A stretch of 64,000 bases of DNA from Ensifer adhaerens (GTDB lineage Bacteria > Pseudomonadota > Alphaproteobacteria > Rhizobiales > Rhizobiaceae): positions 3,049,473-3,113,472 of the forward strand of contig NZ_JABEKT010000001.1 in the NCBI RefSeq assembly GCF_013283195.1, in the 5' to 3' direction. The position numbers and the translations under genes are program-made. This document shows positions 54,015-64,000 of this stretch, piece by piece (positions within the stretch are counted from its first letter, which is position 1; every line of letters starts with the position of its first letter). The notes below the pieces were generated by a model, which saw nothing but the letters and a program-made list of their open reading frames with translations, ran no database searches and was not told the origin of the DNA.

Positions 54015-55784
54015 TCAGTTCGATTGACGGCGCAGGAACGCCGGGATCTCGAGCTGATCATCTTCGTGCGAGCGCGCCTGCGGTGCGGCGCGACCGTGAT
54101 CGTCAAGCTGGCCGCGACGCGGCGCATAGAGGCTGGCTTCGGGCGACAGCGGACGGCGCTGCTGGGAAGCAGCAGCCGGCGCACCGGCCGTCATGTCGGC
54201 GGAAACGCTGTGGCTTTCCTTTTCACGCAGGCCGAGCGAGCTGGTGATGCGGTTCAAGAGGCCCATCGGGCCGCGTTCTTCCGGCATCTGCGGCGCCGGC
54301 TGGGCGCGCTGGTCCATCTCGGCCTTCACGACCGGCGGGAAGTCTTCGACCTTCGGCATGCGAACCGGCTCGGCCTGCTGGCGGATGACCGGAGCGATCG
54401 GCTCCTGGCGCTGAACCGGCTGCGGCTGGACCTGTGCGTGAACAGGCATTTCGACCGGACGCTGAACCGGGGCCGGCTGGCGCATGACAGGAGCGGCCTC
54501 TACCGGTGCAGCACCGGCAAAAAGCTTGCTCTGGGGACGGAAGTCCTCATGGGCCTGCTGCATCGGTGCTGGTGCCTGGGTGGCGGCACGGGTCGCGATA
54601 TCGAGTTCGCGTTCCATTTCCGCTTCGCGGATCGCAAGCGCGATCTGGTCGACGGAGTTCTGCTGCTGCACCGGCTGGGCGACCGGCTGCTGAACCGGAG
54701 CGGGCTGGTGGTGAGCGACAGCCGGCTGCTGGGCCGGAATGGCTGCCGACGGGCGGATGATCGGCTTCTGGGCTGCTACCGAACGAAAGTCAGCCGAACG
54801 ACCGGCTACCTCCGCGGCCGTGCGATCGATGCCGGTCGCAACGACCGATACGCGGATCAGGCCTTCGAGTTCTTCGTCGAATGTGGCGCCGAGGATGATG
54901 TTGGCGTCCGGGTCGACTTCTTCGCGGATGCGGGTTGCAGCTTCGTCGAGTTCGAACAGCGTCAGGTCGCGACCGCCGGTGATGGAGATCAGCAGGCCCT
55001 GCGCGCCCTTCATCGAGGTTTCGTCGAGCAGCGGGTTGGCGATAGCAGCTTCGGCGGCGGCCATTGCACGGCCCTCGCCCGAGGCTTCGCCGGTGCCCAT
55101 CATGGCGCGGCCCATTTCACGCATCACCGAGCGGACGTCGGCGAAGTCGAGGTTGATGAGGCCTTCCTTGACCATGAGGTCGGTGATGCAGGCAACGCCC
55201 GAATAGAGGACCTGGTCGGCCATCGCGAACGCATCGGCAAACGTCGTGCGGTCATTGGCGATGCGGAAAAGGTTCTGGTTCGGGATAACGATCAGGGTGT
55301 CGACCGACTTCTGCAGTTCGGCAATGCCCTGGTCAGCCAGACGCATGCGGCGCTGGCCTTCGAAATGGAACGGCTTGGTGACGACGCCGACCGTCAGGAT
55401 GCCCTTGTTGCGGGCAGCCTGTGCGACGATCGGGGCTGCACCGGTGCCGGTGCCGCCGCCCATGCCGGCGGTGACGAAGCACATGTGGGTGCCGTGCAGG
55501 TGATCGATGATCTCGTCGATGCACTCTTCGGCAGCCGCACGGCCGACTTCCGGCTGCGAGCCGGCGCCAAGACCTTCGGTCACGGCGACACCCATCTGGA
55601 TGACGCGCTCTGCCTTGGTCATGGTCAGCGCCTGCGCGTCGGTGTTGGCAACGACGAAGTCGACGCCTTCAAGACCCGCGGTGATCATGTTGTTGACGGC
55701 ATTGCCGCCGCCGCCGCCAACACCAAAGACGGTGATGCGGGGCTTCAGCTCCGTGATATCCGGCTTCTGCAAGTTGATAGTCAT
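54015..55784 (-). CDS. ftsZ: Cell division protein FtsZ (long-linker rhizobial form)
   Basis: Tubulin-like GTPase that forms the division ring; 589 aa, long because of a Gln/Pro/Ala-rich disordered linker (about 330-570) typical of Rhizobiales. The GTPase core has [13 protein letters not shown] (21-33), the tubulin signature [10 protein letters not shown] (109-118) and [14 protein letters not shown]. The conserved C-terminal peptide [10 protein letters not shown], which binds FtsA and other partners, is present. AGAAGGAAC precedes the ATG. Follows ftsA after 106 bases. Confidence 0.98.
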   Translation of the reverse strand: MTINLQKPDITELKPRITVFGVGGGGGNAVNNMITAGLEGVDFVVANTDAQALTMTKAERVIQMGVAVTEGLGAGSQPEVGRAAAEECIDEIIDHLHGTHMCFVTAGMGGGTGTGAAPIVAQAARNKGILTVGVVTKPFHFEGQRRMRLADQGIAELQKSVDTLIVIPNQNLFRIANDRTTFADAFAMADQVLYSGVACITDLMVKEGLINLDFADVRSVMREMGRAMMGTGEASGEGRAMAAAEAAIANPLLDETSMKGAQGLLISITGGRDLTLFELDEAATRIREEVDPDANIILGATFDEELEGLIRVSVVATGIDRTAAEVAGRSADFRSVAAQKPIIRPSAAIPAQQPAVAHHQPAPVQQPVAQPVQQQNSVDQIALAIREAEMERELDIATRAATQAPAPMQQAHEDFRPQSKLFAGAAPVEAAPVMRQPAPVQRPVEMPVHAQVQPQPVQRQEPIAPVIRQQAEPVRMPKVEDFPPVVKAEMDQRAQPAPQMPEERGPMGLLNRITSSLGLREKESHSVSADMTAGAPAAASQQRRPLSPEASLYAPRRGQLDDHGRAAPQARSHEDDQLEIPAFLRRQSN

Positions 55785-55890
55785 AGTACCCGTTCCTTCT
55801 GTTTTCTGGCCGCCTTGCCGAGCCGACCAAATCCTTGAAATTCCAACTTTGTCTTCACCGGGCGCCGTCCCTGTTCGGCACCCGCGTTAC

Positions 55891-57222
55891 TCAAAAACTT
55901 TCCTTCAGCCACTGGCCCATGCGGGCGATGCGGCCGTTGCCGTTGCCGATCGACGAAAACATGCCGCCATGGGTCGCATGTGTTTCGAGGTCGGCGACCT
56001 GCGGGTAGATCATCAGGCCGACGGCCGTGGAGAACGCCGGTCCCTTGGCAGCAGCCGGCAGCCCGGAAACGCCGAGCGGACGGCCGATACGAACGTTGCG
56101 TGCGAGGATGCGGCGCGCCGCTTCCGGCAGGCCGGTCAGCTGGCTGGCGCCACCGGTCAGGACGATGCGCTTGCCGACGATCGGGCTGAAGCCCGAGCGC
56201 TGGATGCGATCGCGGATGAGTTCCAGCGTTTCCTCGATGCGGGCACGCACGATCCGCGATACGAGCGCGCGCGGCACATGGGTCGGCTGATCGCGGTCGT
56301 CCTCGCCGATCGGCGGGACCGAGACGATGTCGCGCTCGTCGGCGCTGTTCGGAAGTGCCGAACCGTGCACGACCTTCAGCCGCTCGGCGTCTTCGATGCG
56401 GGTCGAAAGACCGCGCGCCAGATCCGTCGTCACATGGTGGCCGCCAAGGTTGACCGCGTCCGCATGAACCAGCTTGCCGTCGGCAAAGACCGAGATCGTC
56501 GTGGTGCCGCCGCCCATGTCGATCGCGGCACAGCCGAGTTCGACTTCATCGTCGACGAGAGCCGCCAGACCGCTGGCATAGGGCGTCGCAACGATGCCTT
56601 CGACCGAGAGATGCGCTCGGTTGACGCAAAGTTCGAGATTCTTCAGCGCGGCCCGCTCAGCCGTCAGCACGTGCATGTCGACGCCCAGAACGTCGCCGAA
56701 CATGGCGAGTGGATCGCGGATGCCGCGCTCGCCGTCGAGCGAGAAGCCGGTCGGCAGCGAATGCAGGATGGCGCGGTCGGAGCGCAGCGACTGCTGGCCG
56801 GCGGCCGAAAGCACCCGCTTCAGATCGCTTGCATCGACCTCCTGGCCACCGAGATCGATGGTCGCGGTATAGACGTCGCTCTGCAGGCGGCCGGCGGAAA
56901 TGTTGACGATCAGGCTGTCGATCGTCAGGCCCGCCATGCGCTCGGCCGCATCGACGGCAAGCCGCACGACGCTTTCGACCGCATCGAGATCGGCGACAAC
57001 GCCGTTCTTCACGCCGCGGGATTTCTGATGGCCGATGCCGATGATCTCGACGCTATGCGTGCGATTGGGCAAGATCTGGCTTTCGGCGCGCGGCGTCAGC
57101 CGGCCGATCATGCACACGATCTTGGTCGAACCGATATCCAGCACCGAGACGACATGAGACCGCTTCGAAGAAAGCGGCTTCAGGCGCGGCAGGCCAAAGC
57201 TGGAGGAACCGAACAAACTCAT
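55891..57222 (-). CDS. ftsA: Cell division protein FtsA
   Basis: Actin-like ATPase that tethers FtsZ to the membrane; 443 aa. SVLDIGSTKIVCMIGRL is the first phosphate loop, CAAIDMGGGTTTISVFADG the second, and RIVLTGGASQLTGLPEAA the adenosine segment; an SHS2 (1C) domain lies in between. The C terminus GRMGQWLKESF-like ARMGQWLKESF is the amphipathic membrane-targeting helix. The ATG overlaps the ftsQ stop by 4 bases. Confidence 0.98.
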   Translation of the reverse strand: MSLFGSSSFGLPRLKPLSSKRSHVVSVLDIGSTKIVCMIGRLTPRAESQILPNRTHSVEIIGIGHQKSRGVKNGVVADLDAVESVVRLAVDAAERMAGLTIDSLIVNISAGRLQSDVYTATIDLGGQEVDASDLKRVLSAAGQQSLRSDRAILHSLPTGFSLDGERGIRDPLAMFGDVLGVDMHVLTAERAALKNLELCVNRAHLSVEGIVATPYASGLAALVDDEVELGCAAIDMGGGTTTISVFADGKLVHADAVNLGGHHVTTDLARGLSTRIEDAERLKVVHGSALPNSADERDIVSVPPIGEDDRDQPTHVPRALVSRIVRARIEETLELIRDRIQRSGFSPIVGKRIVLTGGASQLTGLPEAARRILARNVRIGRPLGVSGLPAAAKGPAFSTAVGLMIYPQVADLETHATHGGMFSSIGNGNGRIARMGQWLKESF

Positions 57223-58169
57223 ATCCGCCCCTCTTTCTTCTTCTCCGTCTCCTGCGCCTTCAACATCTTGTCCCTCGCCTTCAAGGCAACTTCGCGCCGG
57301 CTGACCGCACCCGGCGTCAATTGAACTGTGGTCCGATCTTCCAGCCTGAGATCGACGGCTGCGATGTCGCGCTCAAGCAGCTGATGCTGGCTTTCCATGC
57401 CGGACAGAACCTGCATCGCGCGGGCGACATCGTGTTCCGGCAGCTTGACGACGATGCCGTTATCGAGACGCAGGTCCCAGCGACGGCCGGCAACGCGCAC
57501 GAAGGCCTTCACCCGCGAGCGGATTTCAGGCCAGCGGGAAAACTCGTCGTAGAAATCGGCCGCCGCCGTCTCGGCGTCACGACCGACGAACAGCGGTAGG
57601 GCCGCAAACTTGTTGTCGCGCAGCGGCGCGATCGCGCTGCCGCTGCGCTCGATCAGCGACAGGTCGGAACCGTGCTGCCAGATACCGAAGGCCTTGCGCT
57701 CGGTGAGCGTCACTTCGATCGTGCTGGGGTAGACCTTGCGGACGGTCACGCCCTGAACCCAGGGCAGTTCGGCGATCAGCTTGCGAGCTTCGATGATGTC
57801 GAGCGCCACCAGCGACGTCGTGCCGTCAAGGCCGAGTTGCTGAAGGATATCGATCTCGGAAGTCTGCTCGTTGCCGGAGACGCGCACATCCTCGATGGCA
57901 AAGCCGGCCGCGGTCGTCGATGCCTGCGCGACGTTCTGCGTGTGACCGCCGAGCGACATGCCGTAAAAACCGGTAGCGGCAAAAAAGGCGATGGCGGCGA
58001 TCGTACCGGTGTGGGCAGGAAAGCGGACACGGCCGCTACCGAGGCTGACCAGGAAGCGCACGGCCTTGCGAAGCGGACGCGGCAGAACGCGTGCGCCATC
58101 CGCCTCGGCGGCAACTGCGCCCAGCGGATCACGAACTCTCTTGCCCCTTTTGCCCCTTACCGCAAGCAC
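57219..58169 (-). CDS. ftsQ: Cell division protein FtsQ
   Basis: Bitopic membrane protein of the divisome; 316 aa with an Arg/Lys-rich cytoplasmic N terminus, one membrane helix (about 57-76) and a periplasmic POTRA domain ([21 protein letters not shown]) followed by the beta domain. A GTG start at 58169 is chosen because GGAGG stands 6-8 bases upstream; it overlaps the ddl stop by 13 bases. Coupled to ftsA through a 4-base overlap. Confidence 0.95.
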   Translation of the reverse strand: MLAVRGKRGKRVRDPLGAVAAEADGARVLPRPLRKAVRFLVSLGSGRVRFPAHTGTIAAIAFFAATGFYGMSLGGHTQNVAQASTTAAGFAIEDVRVSGNEQTSEIDILQQLGLDGTTSLVALDIIEARKLIAELPWVQGVTVRKVYPSTIEVTLTERKAFGIWQHGSDLSLIERSGSAIAPLRDNKFAALPLFVGRDAETAAADFYDEFSRWPEIRSRVKAFVRVAGRRWDLRLDNGIVVKLPEHDVARAMQVLSGMESQHQLLERDIAAVDLRLEDRTTVQLTPGAVSRREVALKARDKMLKAQETEKKKEGRI

Positions 58170-59083
58170 GAAGCGTCCTCCACCATCCAAGTCAGAAACT
58201 CGCCAAAGCCAAGGCCCGCATGCTGAGCCATTTCAGGCACCAGGGAGGTCGGGGTCATGCCGGGCTGGGTGTTGATTTCCAGCCAGATCAGTTCGCCTTC
58301 ATCGGAACCACGGTCGTCGAAGCGAAAGTCGGATCGGCTGACGCCGCGGCAACCGATTGCCTGATGCGCCTTCAATGCGAGTGTTTGTATTTTTTGGTAA
58401 ATATTTGGTGAAATCTGTGCCGGAATGACGTGTTGCGAGCCACCTTTTACGTATTTGGAATCGTAATCGTAGAAGGCGTGGCCCTGCGGGATGATTTCGG
58501 TGACGCCAAGCGCCTTGTCGCCCATGACGCCGCACGTGAGTTCGCGGCCGGCGACATAACGCTCGACCATGATTCGGTCGCCATAACGCCACTCGCTGGA
58601 GGTCACGACCTGCGGCGGGTGCGACTGATCTTCCTTGACGATGACAACGCCGAAGCTCGAGCCCTCGCAGACCGGCTTGACGACGTAAGGCGGCTTCATC
58701 GGATGCTTCGGGCCAAATGCCTGGCGATCCATGACGAGCGCTTCGGCAACCGGAATGCCGGACGCGGCAGCGACATGCTTTGCCTGCGCCTTGTCCATGG
58801 CGAGCGCCGAGGCCAGCACGCCGGAATGGGTGTAGGGAATTTCCAGATATTCGAGAATGCCCTGGATCGTGCCATCCTCGCCGAAGGGACCATGCAGCGC
58901 ATTGAAGGCGACATCCGGACGCAACGCGGCAAGAACCGAAGCGACGTCGCGCGCGACGTCTACACGCGTAACGCGGAAACCTTCCGCTTCCAGAGCATCG
59001 GCGCACGCAGCCCCGGACGACAGGCTAACCGGTCGCTCCGAAGAAAATCCGCCCATAAGGACAGCTACATGCTTGCCGTTCAT
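58157..59083 (-). CDS. ddl: D-alanine--D-alanine ligase
   Basis: ATP-grasp ligase that makes D-Ala-D-Ala for peptidoglycan; 308 aa. [19 protein letters not shown] at the N terminus, ATP-binding [26 protein letters not shown], and metal-binding [22 protein letters not shown] near the C terminus. An internal stretch (about 58380-58450, residues around [13 protein letters not shown]) is unusually AT-rich with rare codons such as ATA. First gene of ddl-ftsQ-ftsA, driven from 59183-59215. Confidence 0.97.
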   Translation of the reverse strand: MNGKHVAVLMGGFSSERPVSLSSGAACADALEAEGFRVTRVDVARDVASVLAALRPDVAFNALHGPFGEDGTIQGILEYLEIPYTHSGVLASALAMDKAQAKHVAAASGIPVAEALVMDRQAFGPKHPMKPPYVVKPVCEGSSFGVVIVKEDQSHPPQVVTSSEWRYGDRIMVERYVAGRELTCGVMGDKALGVTEIIPQGHAFYDYDSKYVKGGSQHVIPAQISPNIYQKIQTLALKAHQAIGCRGVSRSDFRFDDRGSDEGELIWLEINTQPGMTPTSLVPEMAQHAGLGFGEFLTWMVEDASCLR

Positions 59084-59182
59084 TCATACCCCCGAAAATA
59101 CGCCACTATCGCAGCGCTTGCTTGCGTCTGGCTTGTTCCGGCATCGCGAGTCGCCGGTGGCCATTGGGGGCACTAGAGCGGC

Positions 59183-59215
59183 ATTATAGTTAATGAACCG
59201 TTTACTTTTATTAAC
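59183..59215 (-). promoter_or_regulatory. ddl-ftsQA promoter with overlapping CtrA-like box
   Basis: On the minus strand a perfect TATAAT (59188-59183) is directly preceded by TAAA-N7-TTAAC (59204-59189), one mismatch from the CtrA consensus TTAA-N7-TTAAC, with another TTAA at 59214-59211. The box occupies the -35 region, as at CtrA-controlled promoters. About 100 bases upstream of the ddl start. Confidence 0.6.
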
Positions 59216-59325
59216 CTTAGTCGGGAAACGATCGGCAGCGGCGCGCGAAAACGCAGTGAATACAACACTTTCCGGCGCGAAATCAGCGACTTGCCGCGAC
59301 CTGCTTACACAGAACACAAACTACT

Positions 59326-59364
59326 GAAAAATGAAGGCCCCGCACCAGTTCGATGCGGGGCCTT
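59326..59364 (-). terminator. Rho-independent terminator after aquaporin gene
   Basis: AAGGCCCCGCA (59334-59344) pairs perfectly with TGCGGGGCCTT (59354-59364); on the minus strand CATTTTTC follows. It lies 91 bases after the aquaporin stop. Confidence 0.85.
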
Positions 59365-59455
59365 GGTGATTGGCGGCATTTTCAGCGGACCGCCAAGCGT
59401 CAGGCGTGATGTGTGAAGACGCCGAACAGCTCAGACTTGCTGCACGATATTCTCG

Positions 59456-60181
59456 TCAGGCCAATTTCTCTTTAAGGGAATTATGCGCGAGCGATACCTC
59501 GTCTTCACCGACAATCTTCCAGACGATACCAGCGATCGCCGCACCGACGATCGGAGCCAGCCAGAAGAGCCAGAGCTGCGAAAGCGCCCAGTCGCCGACG
59601 AACAGCGCCTGCCCCGTCGAGCGGGCCGGATTGACCGACGTGTTGGTGACCGGGATCGATACCAGATGGATCAACGTCAGCGCCAGACCGATGGCGATCG
59701 GTGCGAAACCGGAGGGCACGCGGCCATGGGTGGCGCCGAGAATGATGAACAGGAAGAAGAAGGTCATCACCACTTCGATGACCAGCGCCGCGGTCAGCGA
59801 ATAGCCGCCGGGCGAATGCTCGCCGTAACCGTTGGCGGCAAAGCCGCCGAGTTGGAAGTCCGCCTTGCCGCTGGCAACGACATAGAGAACCGCTGCAGCG
59901 ACGATGGCGCCCGCCACCTGGGCGATGATGTAGCCGATCAGGCTGGACGCCGGGAACTTGCCGGCAACGGTCAGCCCGACCGAAACGGCCGGGTTGAAAT
60001 GTCCGCCGGAAATGCCGCCGACGGCATAGGCCATGGTGAGAACGGTGAGACCAAAAGCGAAGGAGACGCCGAGCAGGCCGATGCCGACTTCAGGAAAGGC
60101 AGCCGCCAGCACCGCACTGCCGCAACCGCCGAAAACGAGCCAGAATGTACCGAGAAATTCCGCAGAAAGCTTCTTGAACAT
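59456..60181 (-). CDS. aqpZ: Aquaporin Z-like water channel
   Basis: A 241-aa six-helix channel. Both half-helices carry intact NPA motifs: HFNPAVSVG (NPA 63-65) and [10 protein letters not shown] (NPA 184-186) with the selectivity-filter Arg187; the second-helix [18 protein letters not shown] is typical of AqpZ. ATG 60181 has GGGAGAG upstream; a longer reading adds 60 unlikely residues. It interrupts the murB-ddl order of the dcw region and has its own terminator. Confidence 0.95.
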   Translation of the reverse strand: MFKKLSAEFLGTFWLVFGGCGSAVLAAAFPEVGIGLLGVSFAFGLTVLTMAYAVGGISGGHFNPAVSVGLTVAGKFPASSLIGYIIAQVAGAIVAAAVLYVVASGKADFQLGGFAANGYGEHSPGGYSLTAALVIEVVMTFFFLFIILGATHGRVPSGFAPIAIGLALTLIHLVSIPVTNTSVNPARSTGQALFVGDWALSQLWLFWLAPIVGAAIAGIVWKIVGEDEVSLAHNSLKEKLA

Positions 60182-60503
60182 GCACTCTCTCCCGAAAACC
60201 GAAGCCCATTGCTTCAGTCGGCCAGAGTTTGCCACATTTTGATTCCGGTCAACCCCGGTTGCGGCGGACCGCCAGCGCCCGCAAAACACGAAATCGGACA
60301 CAGCACACGCGCTGCAGTGCCTATTTCGGCGGCAACGAATCCCTCGATCCGCCGAAGCCATGCAGCCTCGGAATAATGCTGCGTCACCTCAGGGATTCGT
60401 TCGCACTTCTTACGAATTCAGGGTTTCATCGCACAGAAACTTGCGTTAAGACGCCCAAACCGCCTCCCAAGACGGCATGACATCCACATCAGGAACGACA
60501 ACA
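60182..60503. other. Divergent promoter region of aquaporin and symporter genes
   Basis: About 320 bases between divergent starts; presumably both promoters. An ATG at 60477 in frame with the symporter is an alternative start. No repeat, RNA or further gene was recognised. Confidence 0.4.
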
Positions 60504-61814
60504 ATGACAGACGCGACACCCTCCCTGTCGCCGAAGGATAGCGCGTTGCAGACGCCGGCAGTGAACTCCCCTGCCCGGGTGCTGTTCGCCAGCCTCGTCG
60601 GCACCACCATCGAATTCTTCGACTTCTACGTTTACGCCACCGCAGCCGTGCTGGTCTTCCCGCACCTCTTCTTCCCGACGTCAGACCCGACATCGGCGAT
60701 GCTGCAGTCCTTTGCCACCTTCTCCATCGCCTTCTTCGCCCGGCCGTTCGGCGCGGTGATCTTCGGCCATTTCGGCGACAAGGTCGGCCGCAAGGCGACA
60801 CTGGTCGCCGCCCTGATGACCATGGGCATCTCCACCGTCGTCATCGGCCTCCTGCCGACCTACGCGTCGATCGGCGTCGCGGCCCCGCTGCTGCTTGCCC
60901 TTTGCCGTTTCGGCCAGGGTCTCGGCCTCGGCGGTGAATGGGGCGGCGCCGTGCTGCTTGCCACCGAGAATGCGCCGGAAGGCAAGCGCACATGGTATGC
61001 CATGTTCCCGCAGCTCGGCGCGCCGATCGGCTTCATCCTGTCGGCCGGCACCTTCCTTATCCTTGGCGAAGTCATGACCGACGAGGCCTTCCTCGCCTGG
61101 GGATGGCGCGTGCCCTTCGTTGCCAGCATTCTGCTTGTGATCGTCGGCCTCTATGTCCGCCTGAAGATCACCGAGACGCCGGAATTCCAGAAGGCGATCG
61201 ACAAGCACGAGCGCGTCCAGGTTCCGATCGCCCAGATCTTCCGCTTCCACAAGCGCAGCCTCGTGCTCGGCACCTTCGTGGCGCTCGCCACCTTCGTCCT
61301 GTTCTACCTGATGACGGTGTTCTCGCTGTCCTGGGGCACGGCCAAGCTCGGCTATTCGCGTGAACAGTTCCTCGTGGTGCAGATGACCGGCGTCGTGTTC
61401 TTCGGCCTGATGATCCCGGTTTCGGGCATCCTGTCGGACCGCTATGGCCGCCGCCTGGTGCTGATCGTCACCACCATCGCCATCGGTGCATTCGGCCTCG
61501 TCATGGCCCCGCTCATGGCGGGCGGTCTTGGCGGCGCCTTCCTGTTCTCCATCCTCGGCCTCGGCCTGATGGGGCTCACCTATGGTCCGATCGGCGCAGC
61601 ACTTGCCGCCCCGTTCCCGACCTCGGTGCGCTACACCGGCGCGTCGATGACCTTCAACCTCGCCGGCATCTTCGGCGCGTCGCTCGCGCCCTATATCGCC
61701 ACCTGGCTCGCGACCAACTACAGCCTTGATTATGTCGGCTACTACCTGCTGGCAGCCGCCGCGATCACACTGGTGTGCCTGGTGCTGTCGACCGAGGAAG
61801 AGGTTTCGGCCTGA
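60504..61814 (+). CDS. MFS transporter, metabolite:H+ symporter (MHS) family
   Basis: A 436-aa protein with 12 membrane helices. MHS features: VGTTIEFFDFYVYATAAVLVFPHLFFP at helix 1 (read as GTTIEFFDFYVYATAA), FGHFGDKVGRKATLVAALMTMG (the MFS loop 2-3 motif), GLGLGGEWGGAVLLATENAP in helix 4-5 and RRLVLIVTTIAIG. Relatives carry shikimate, proline/betaine, alpha-ketoglutarate or citrate; the substrate cannot be read. Start at 60504 (AGGAAC upstream) or 60477. Strong terminator at 61857-61895. Confidence 0.93.
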   Translation: MTDATPSLSPKDSALQTPAVNSPARVLFASLVGTTIEFFDFYVYATAAVLVFPHLFFPTSDPTSAMLQSFATFSIAFFARPFGAVIFGHFGDKVGRKATLVAALMTMGISTVVIGLLPTYASIGVAAPLLLALCRFGQGLGLGGEWGGAVLLATENAPEGKRTWYAMFPQLGAPIGFILSAGTFLILGEVMTDEAFLAWGWRVPFVASILLVIVGLYVRLKITETPEFQKAIDKHERVQVPIAQIFRFHKRSLVLGTFVALATFVLFYLMTVFSLSWGTAKLGYSREQFLVVQMTGVVFFGLMIPVSGILSDRYGRRLVLIVTTIAIGAFGLVMAPLMAGGLGGAFLFSILGLGLMGLTYGPIGAALAAPFPTSVRYTGASMTFNLAGIFGASLAPYIATWLATNYSLDYVGYYLLAAAAITLVCLVLSTEEEVSA

Positions 61815-61856
61815 GCCAAACATCTGTTGCGCTTCGGCGCGTCAGGAACACCAAAA

Positions 61857-61895
61857 AGAAGGGCCGCAGCGGCGACGCTGCGGCCCTTCTTTTTT
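61857..61895 (+). terminator. Rho-independent terminator after MHS symporter gene
   Basis: AGAAGGGCCGCAGC (61857-61870) pairs over 14 bp with GCTGCGGCCCTTCT (61877-61890), followed by TTTTT. The A-rich left flank makes it usable in both directions. Confidence 0.93.
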
Positions 61896-62272
61896 GCCCG
61901 GCTCTGCCGGCAAAGCTTCCGACGGACGGCCAAATCTGTGCGGGCTTCCCGTTCCCGAACCAGAAAACCTCGATCTTCGTCAATGTGGTGTCGTGAGGTC
62001 TGGATCGTCGCCACAGTCCCCGGTCATTGCACAGCTCGAACCGATCTGCCGAGCCGGTTTGGGAAGTCGGGCAATCAGCTCACAACGATGCATCGATTCA
62101 GCAAACGTGTTATCGACTTCAGTGCCGTCGATCATTATCACACCATTTCGAATGGCTGGCTGGGTGCCGTCCGCGATCAATATCGCAATGAGCCTGATGC
62201 CAATGTTGGCGTGATGGCATGGCCCTATAGAAAGCCCGATTTGCTCCAAGTTGGGGATCTTATCCAGACGGC
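61896..62272. other. Unassigned stretch between symporter and murB regions
   Basis: About 375 bases without a recognisable gene. Both strands have medium-length open frames (for example minus 61980-62249 with ANIGIRLIAILIADGTQ, plus 62089-62276 with MHRFSKRVIDFSAVDHYH), but neither has a ribosome binding site, an obvious family or the G/C-third-position bias of the neighbours. Base composition is closer to 52-55% GC than the surrounding 60-65%, by eye. It could be gene debris. Confidence 0.35.
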
Positions 62273-62425
62273 CTAAGAAATCTTCATGTCGATCTGTTCG
62301 GCCAGCTTCATAAGCCCGGCCTGATCGCCTGATTTCACGAAATCGGCAACCTCGATTTCGAGACGCTGCGCTTCAGCACCGTCGCCCAGCGAAGCCACAG
62401 CAGCGCGCAGGCGCACCTCGTCCAT
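62273..62425 (-). CDS. Possible small protein of unknown function, 50 aa
   Basis: From ATG 62425 (AAGG just upstream) a 50-aa hydrophilic peptide, MDEVRLRAAVASLGDGAEAQ then RLEIEVADFVKSGDQAGLMK, LAEQIDMKIS. The frame is open upstream to 62515; that extension (RSLFFRALLVNFALVAPAKA before the Met) looks like a signal peptide, so a TTG/GTG start around 62490-62515 is an alternative. Not recognised; composition is protein-like. Confidence 0.4.
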   Translation of the reverse strand: MDEVRLRAAVASLGDGAEAQRLEIEVADFVKSGDQAGLMKLAEQIDMKIS

Positions 62426-62613
62426 TGCCTTGGCTGGCGCGACGAGTGCGAAATTGACCAACAGGGCGCGAAAAAAGAGCGACCTCACGCGTGACAGTTT
62501 TTGCAGGCAACGCACTCGGGCTTCCCTCCTGGGACGTCATCATAGAGCTGGGATTCCAGAGTTCTTCCACAGAGCAGAGTGATGCAGCTCTACCGTTCGC
62601 CAGATAAGCAAAG

Positions 62614-62637
62614 GGCCGCAGTGTCGCCACTGCGGCC
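62614..62637 (-). terminator. Rho-independent terminator after murB
   Basis: GGCCGCAGTG and CACTGCGGCC form a 10-bp stem; on the minus strand it is followed by CTTTGCTTATC. It lies 28 bases after the murB stop, so murCB transcription ends before the aquaporin-symporter insertion. Confidence 0.7.
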
Positions 62638-62664
62638 TAATCTTTTGGGCTACCCTCTCCAGCC

Positions 62665-63639
<975 letters not shown>

Positions 63640-63641
63640 AC

Positions 63642-64000
63642 TCAATTTCCTGAAATGTCTGCGAGTTCCCGTGGCAATGCGGCAGCCCAGTAGGTGATGC
63701 TGCCAGCCCCCAAGAGAACCACAAAATCACCCGGCTGCGCAATCTTGCTGACAACCGGCGCGATTGTTTCGGGGCCGACCACATACCGGGCGTCGCGATG
63801 ACCGCCCGCCTTGATGCGATTGACAAGCTCTTCGGCGTTGATGCCGTCGATGGCATCTTCACCCGCCGCATAGACAGGCGCGATCAGGATCGTATCGGCG
63901 TCGTTGAAGCAGGCGGAAAAATCTTCAAACAGGCTCGCAAGCCGCGAGTAGCGGTGCGGCTGGTGCACGGCGATGATCCGGCCCTGGCAGGCCTCGCGCG
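63642..64000 (-). CDS. murC: UDP-N-acetylmuramate--L-alanine ligase, C-terminal part
   Basis: Only the last 119 codons are inside the window; the start lies beyond the right edge. The visible part is the Mur ligase C-terminal domain: [22 protein letters not shown] (read as [14 protein letters not shown]), [16 protein letters not shown], and [20 protein letters not shown]. MurC adds L-Ala to UDP-MurNAc. The stop is 2 bases before murB, giving the usual murC-murB pair. Confidence 0.95.
   Translation of the reverse strand, partial: REACQGRIIAVHQPHRYSRLASLFEDFSACFNDADTILIAPVYAAGEDAIDGINAEELVNRIKAGGHRDARYVVGPETIAPVVSKIAQPGDFVVLLGAGSITYWAAALPRELADISGN

Larger units (their letters stand above)
59084..59455. 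other. Intergenic region between aqpZ-like gene and ddl
   Basis: 372 bases carrying the ddl-ftsQA promoter with a CtrA-like box (59183-59215) at the left and the aquaporin terminator (59326-59364) at the right. Nothing else was recognised. Confidence 0.5.

Noticed and set aside
54024-55838. A 604-codon plus-strand open frame opposite ftsZ
   Set aside because: Antisense shadow of a highly conserved gene.

Overview
The window is chromosomal DNA of a GC-rich alphaproteobacterium of the order Rhizobiales, most likely Rhizobiaceae close to Sinorhizobium/Ensifer. Four things support this: a circularly permuted two-piece tmRNA whose tag reads ANDNYAEARLAA, an alpha-type SspB, an FtsZ with a very long linker, and rhizobial intergenic palindromic repeats. 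This placement comes from reading the sequence, not from a database search. No prophage, insertion sequence, CRISPR array, rRNA or tRNA gene was seen; most of the window is core genome.

Left part (1-21.2 kb). A minus-strand block carries a Do/HtrA protease (cut by the left edge), an ACT-domain protein, a DUF2065 protein and the membrane protease regulators hflC and hflK behind a good promoter. Next come folA, a glutathione transferase and thyA, then DUF2853. On the plus strand, ssrA (tmRNA) lies directly before sspB and a DUF4169 gene, so the degradation tag and its ClpXP adaptor are neighbours. The N terminus of the DUF4169 protein resembles the ClpX-docking tail of SspB. A ribbon-helix-helix protein, a diguanylate cyclase, an outer-membrane beta-barrel, a giant AsmA-like protein, a D-lactate dehydrogenase-type flavoenzyme, a DUF1772 protein and an RND efflux pair follow.

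Middle part (21.5-46.6 kb). This is a mix of small housekeeping and accessory units. They include a Tat-exported cyclase with an AhpD-like protein, a UvrD/PcrA helicase, DUF488, GNAT, isochorismatase-like and phosphoribosyltransferase proteins, a second diguanylate cyclase, CreA, a small secreted protein, a CheW-chemoreceptor pair, SCO, PrmA, aminopeptidase P, AzlCD, PanBC, two VOC proteins, a divergent LysR-SDR pair and a hexapeptide-repeat acetyltransferase. The 0.84-kb gap between prmA and the aminopeptidase gene holds two palindromic repeats and a strong candidate minus-strand small RNA with anti-Shine-Dalgarno loops and a terminator.

Right part (46.7-64 kb). This is the division and cell-wall (dcw) end: murC-murB, ddl-ftsQ-ftsA-ftsZ, lpxC, bamD, recN and ligA, all on the minus strand. 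It is interrupted between murB and ddl by an aquaporin and a metabolite/H+ symporter, and between recN and ligA by an unrecognised membrane-anchored protein. A CtrA-like box abuts a TATAAT -10 element upstream of ddl, consistent with cell-cycle control of ddl-ftsQA.
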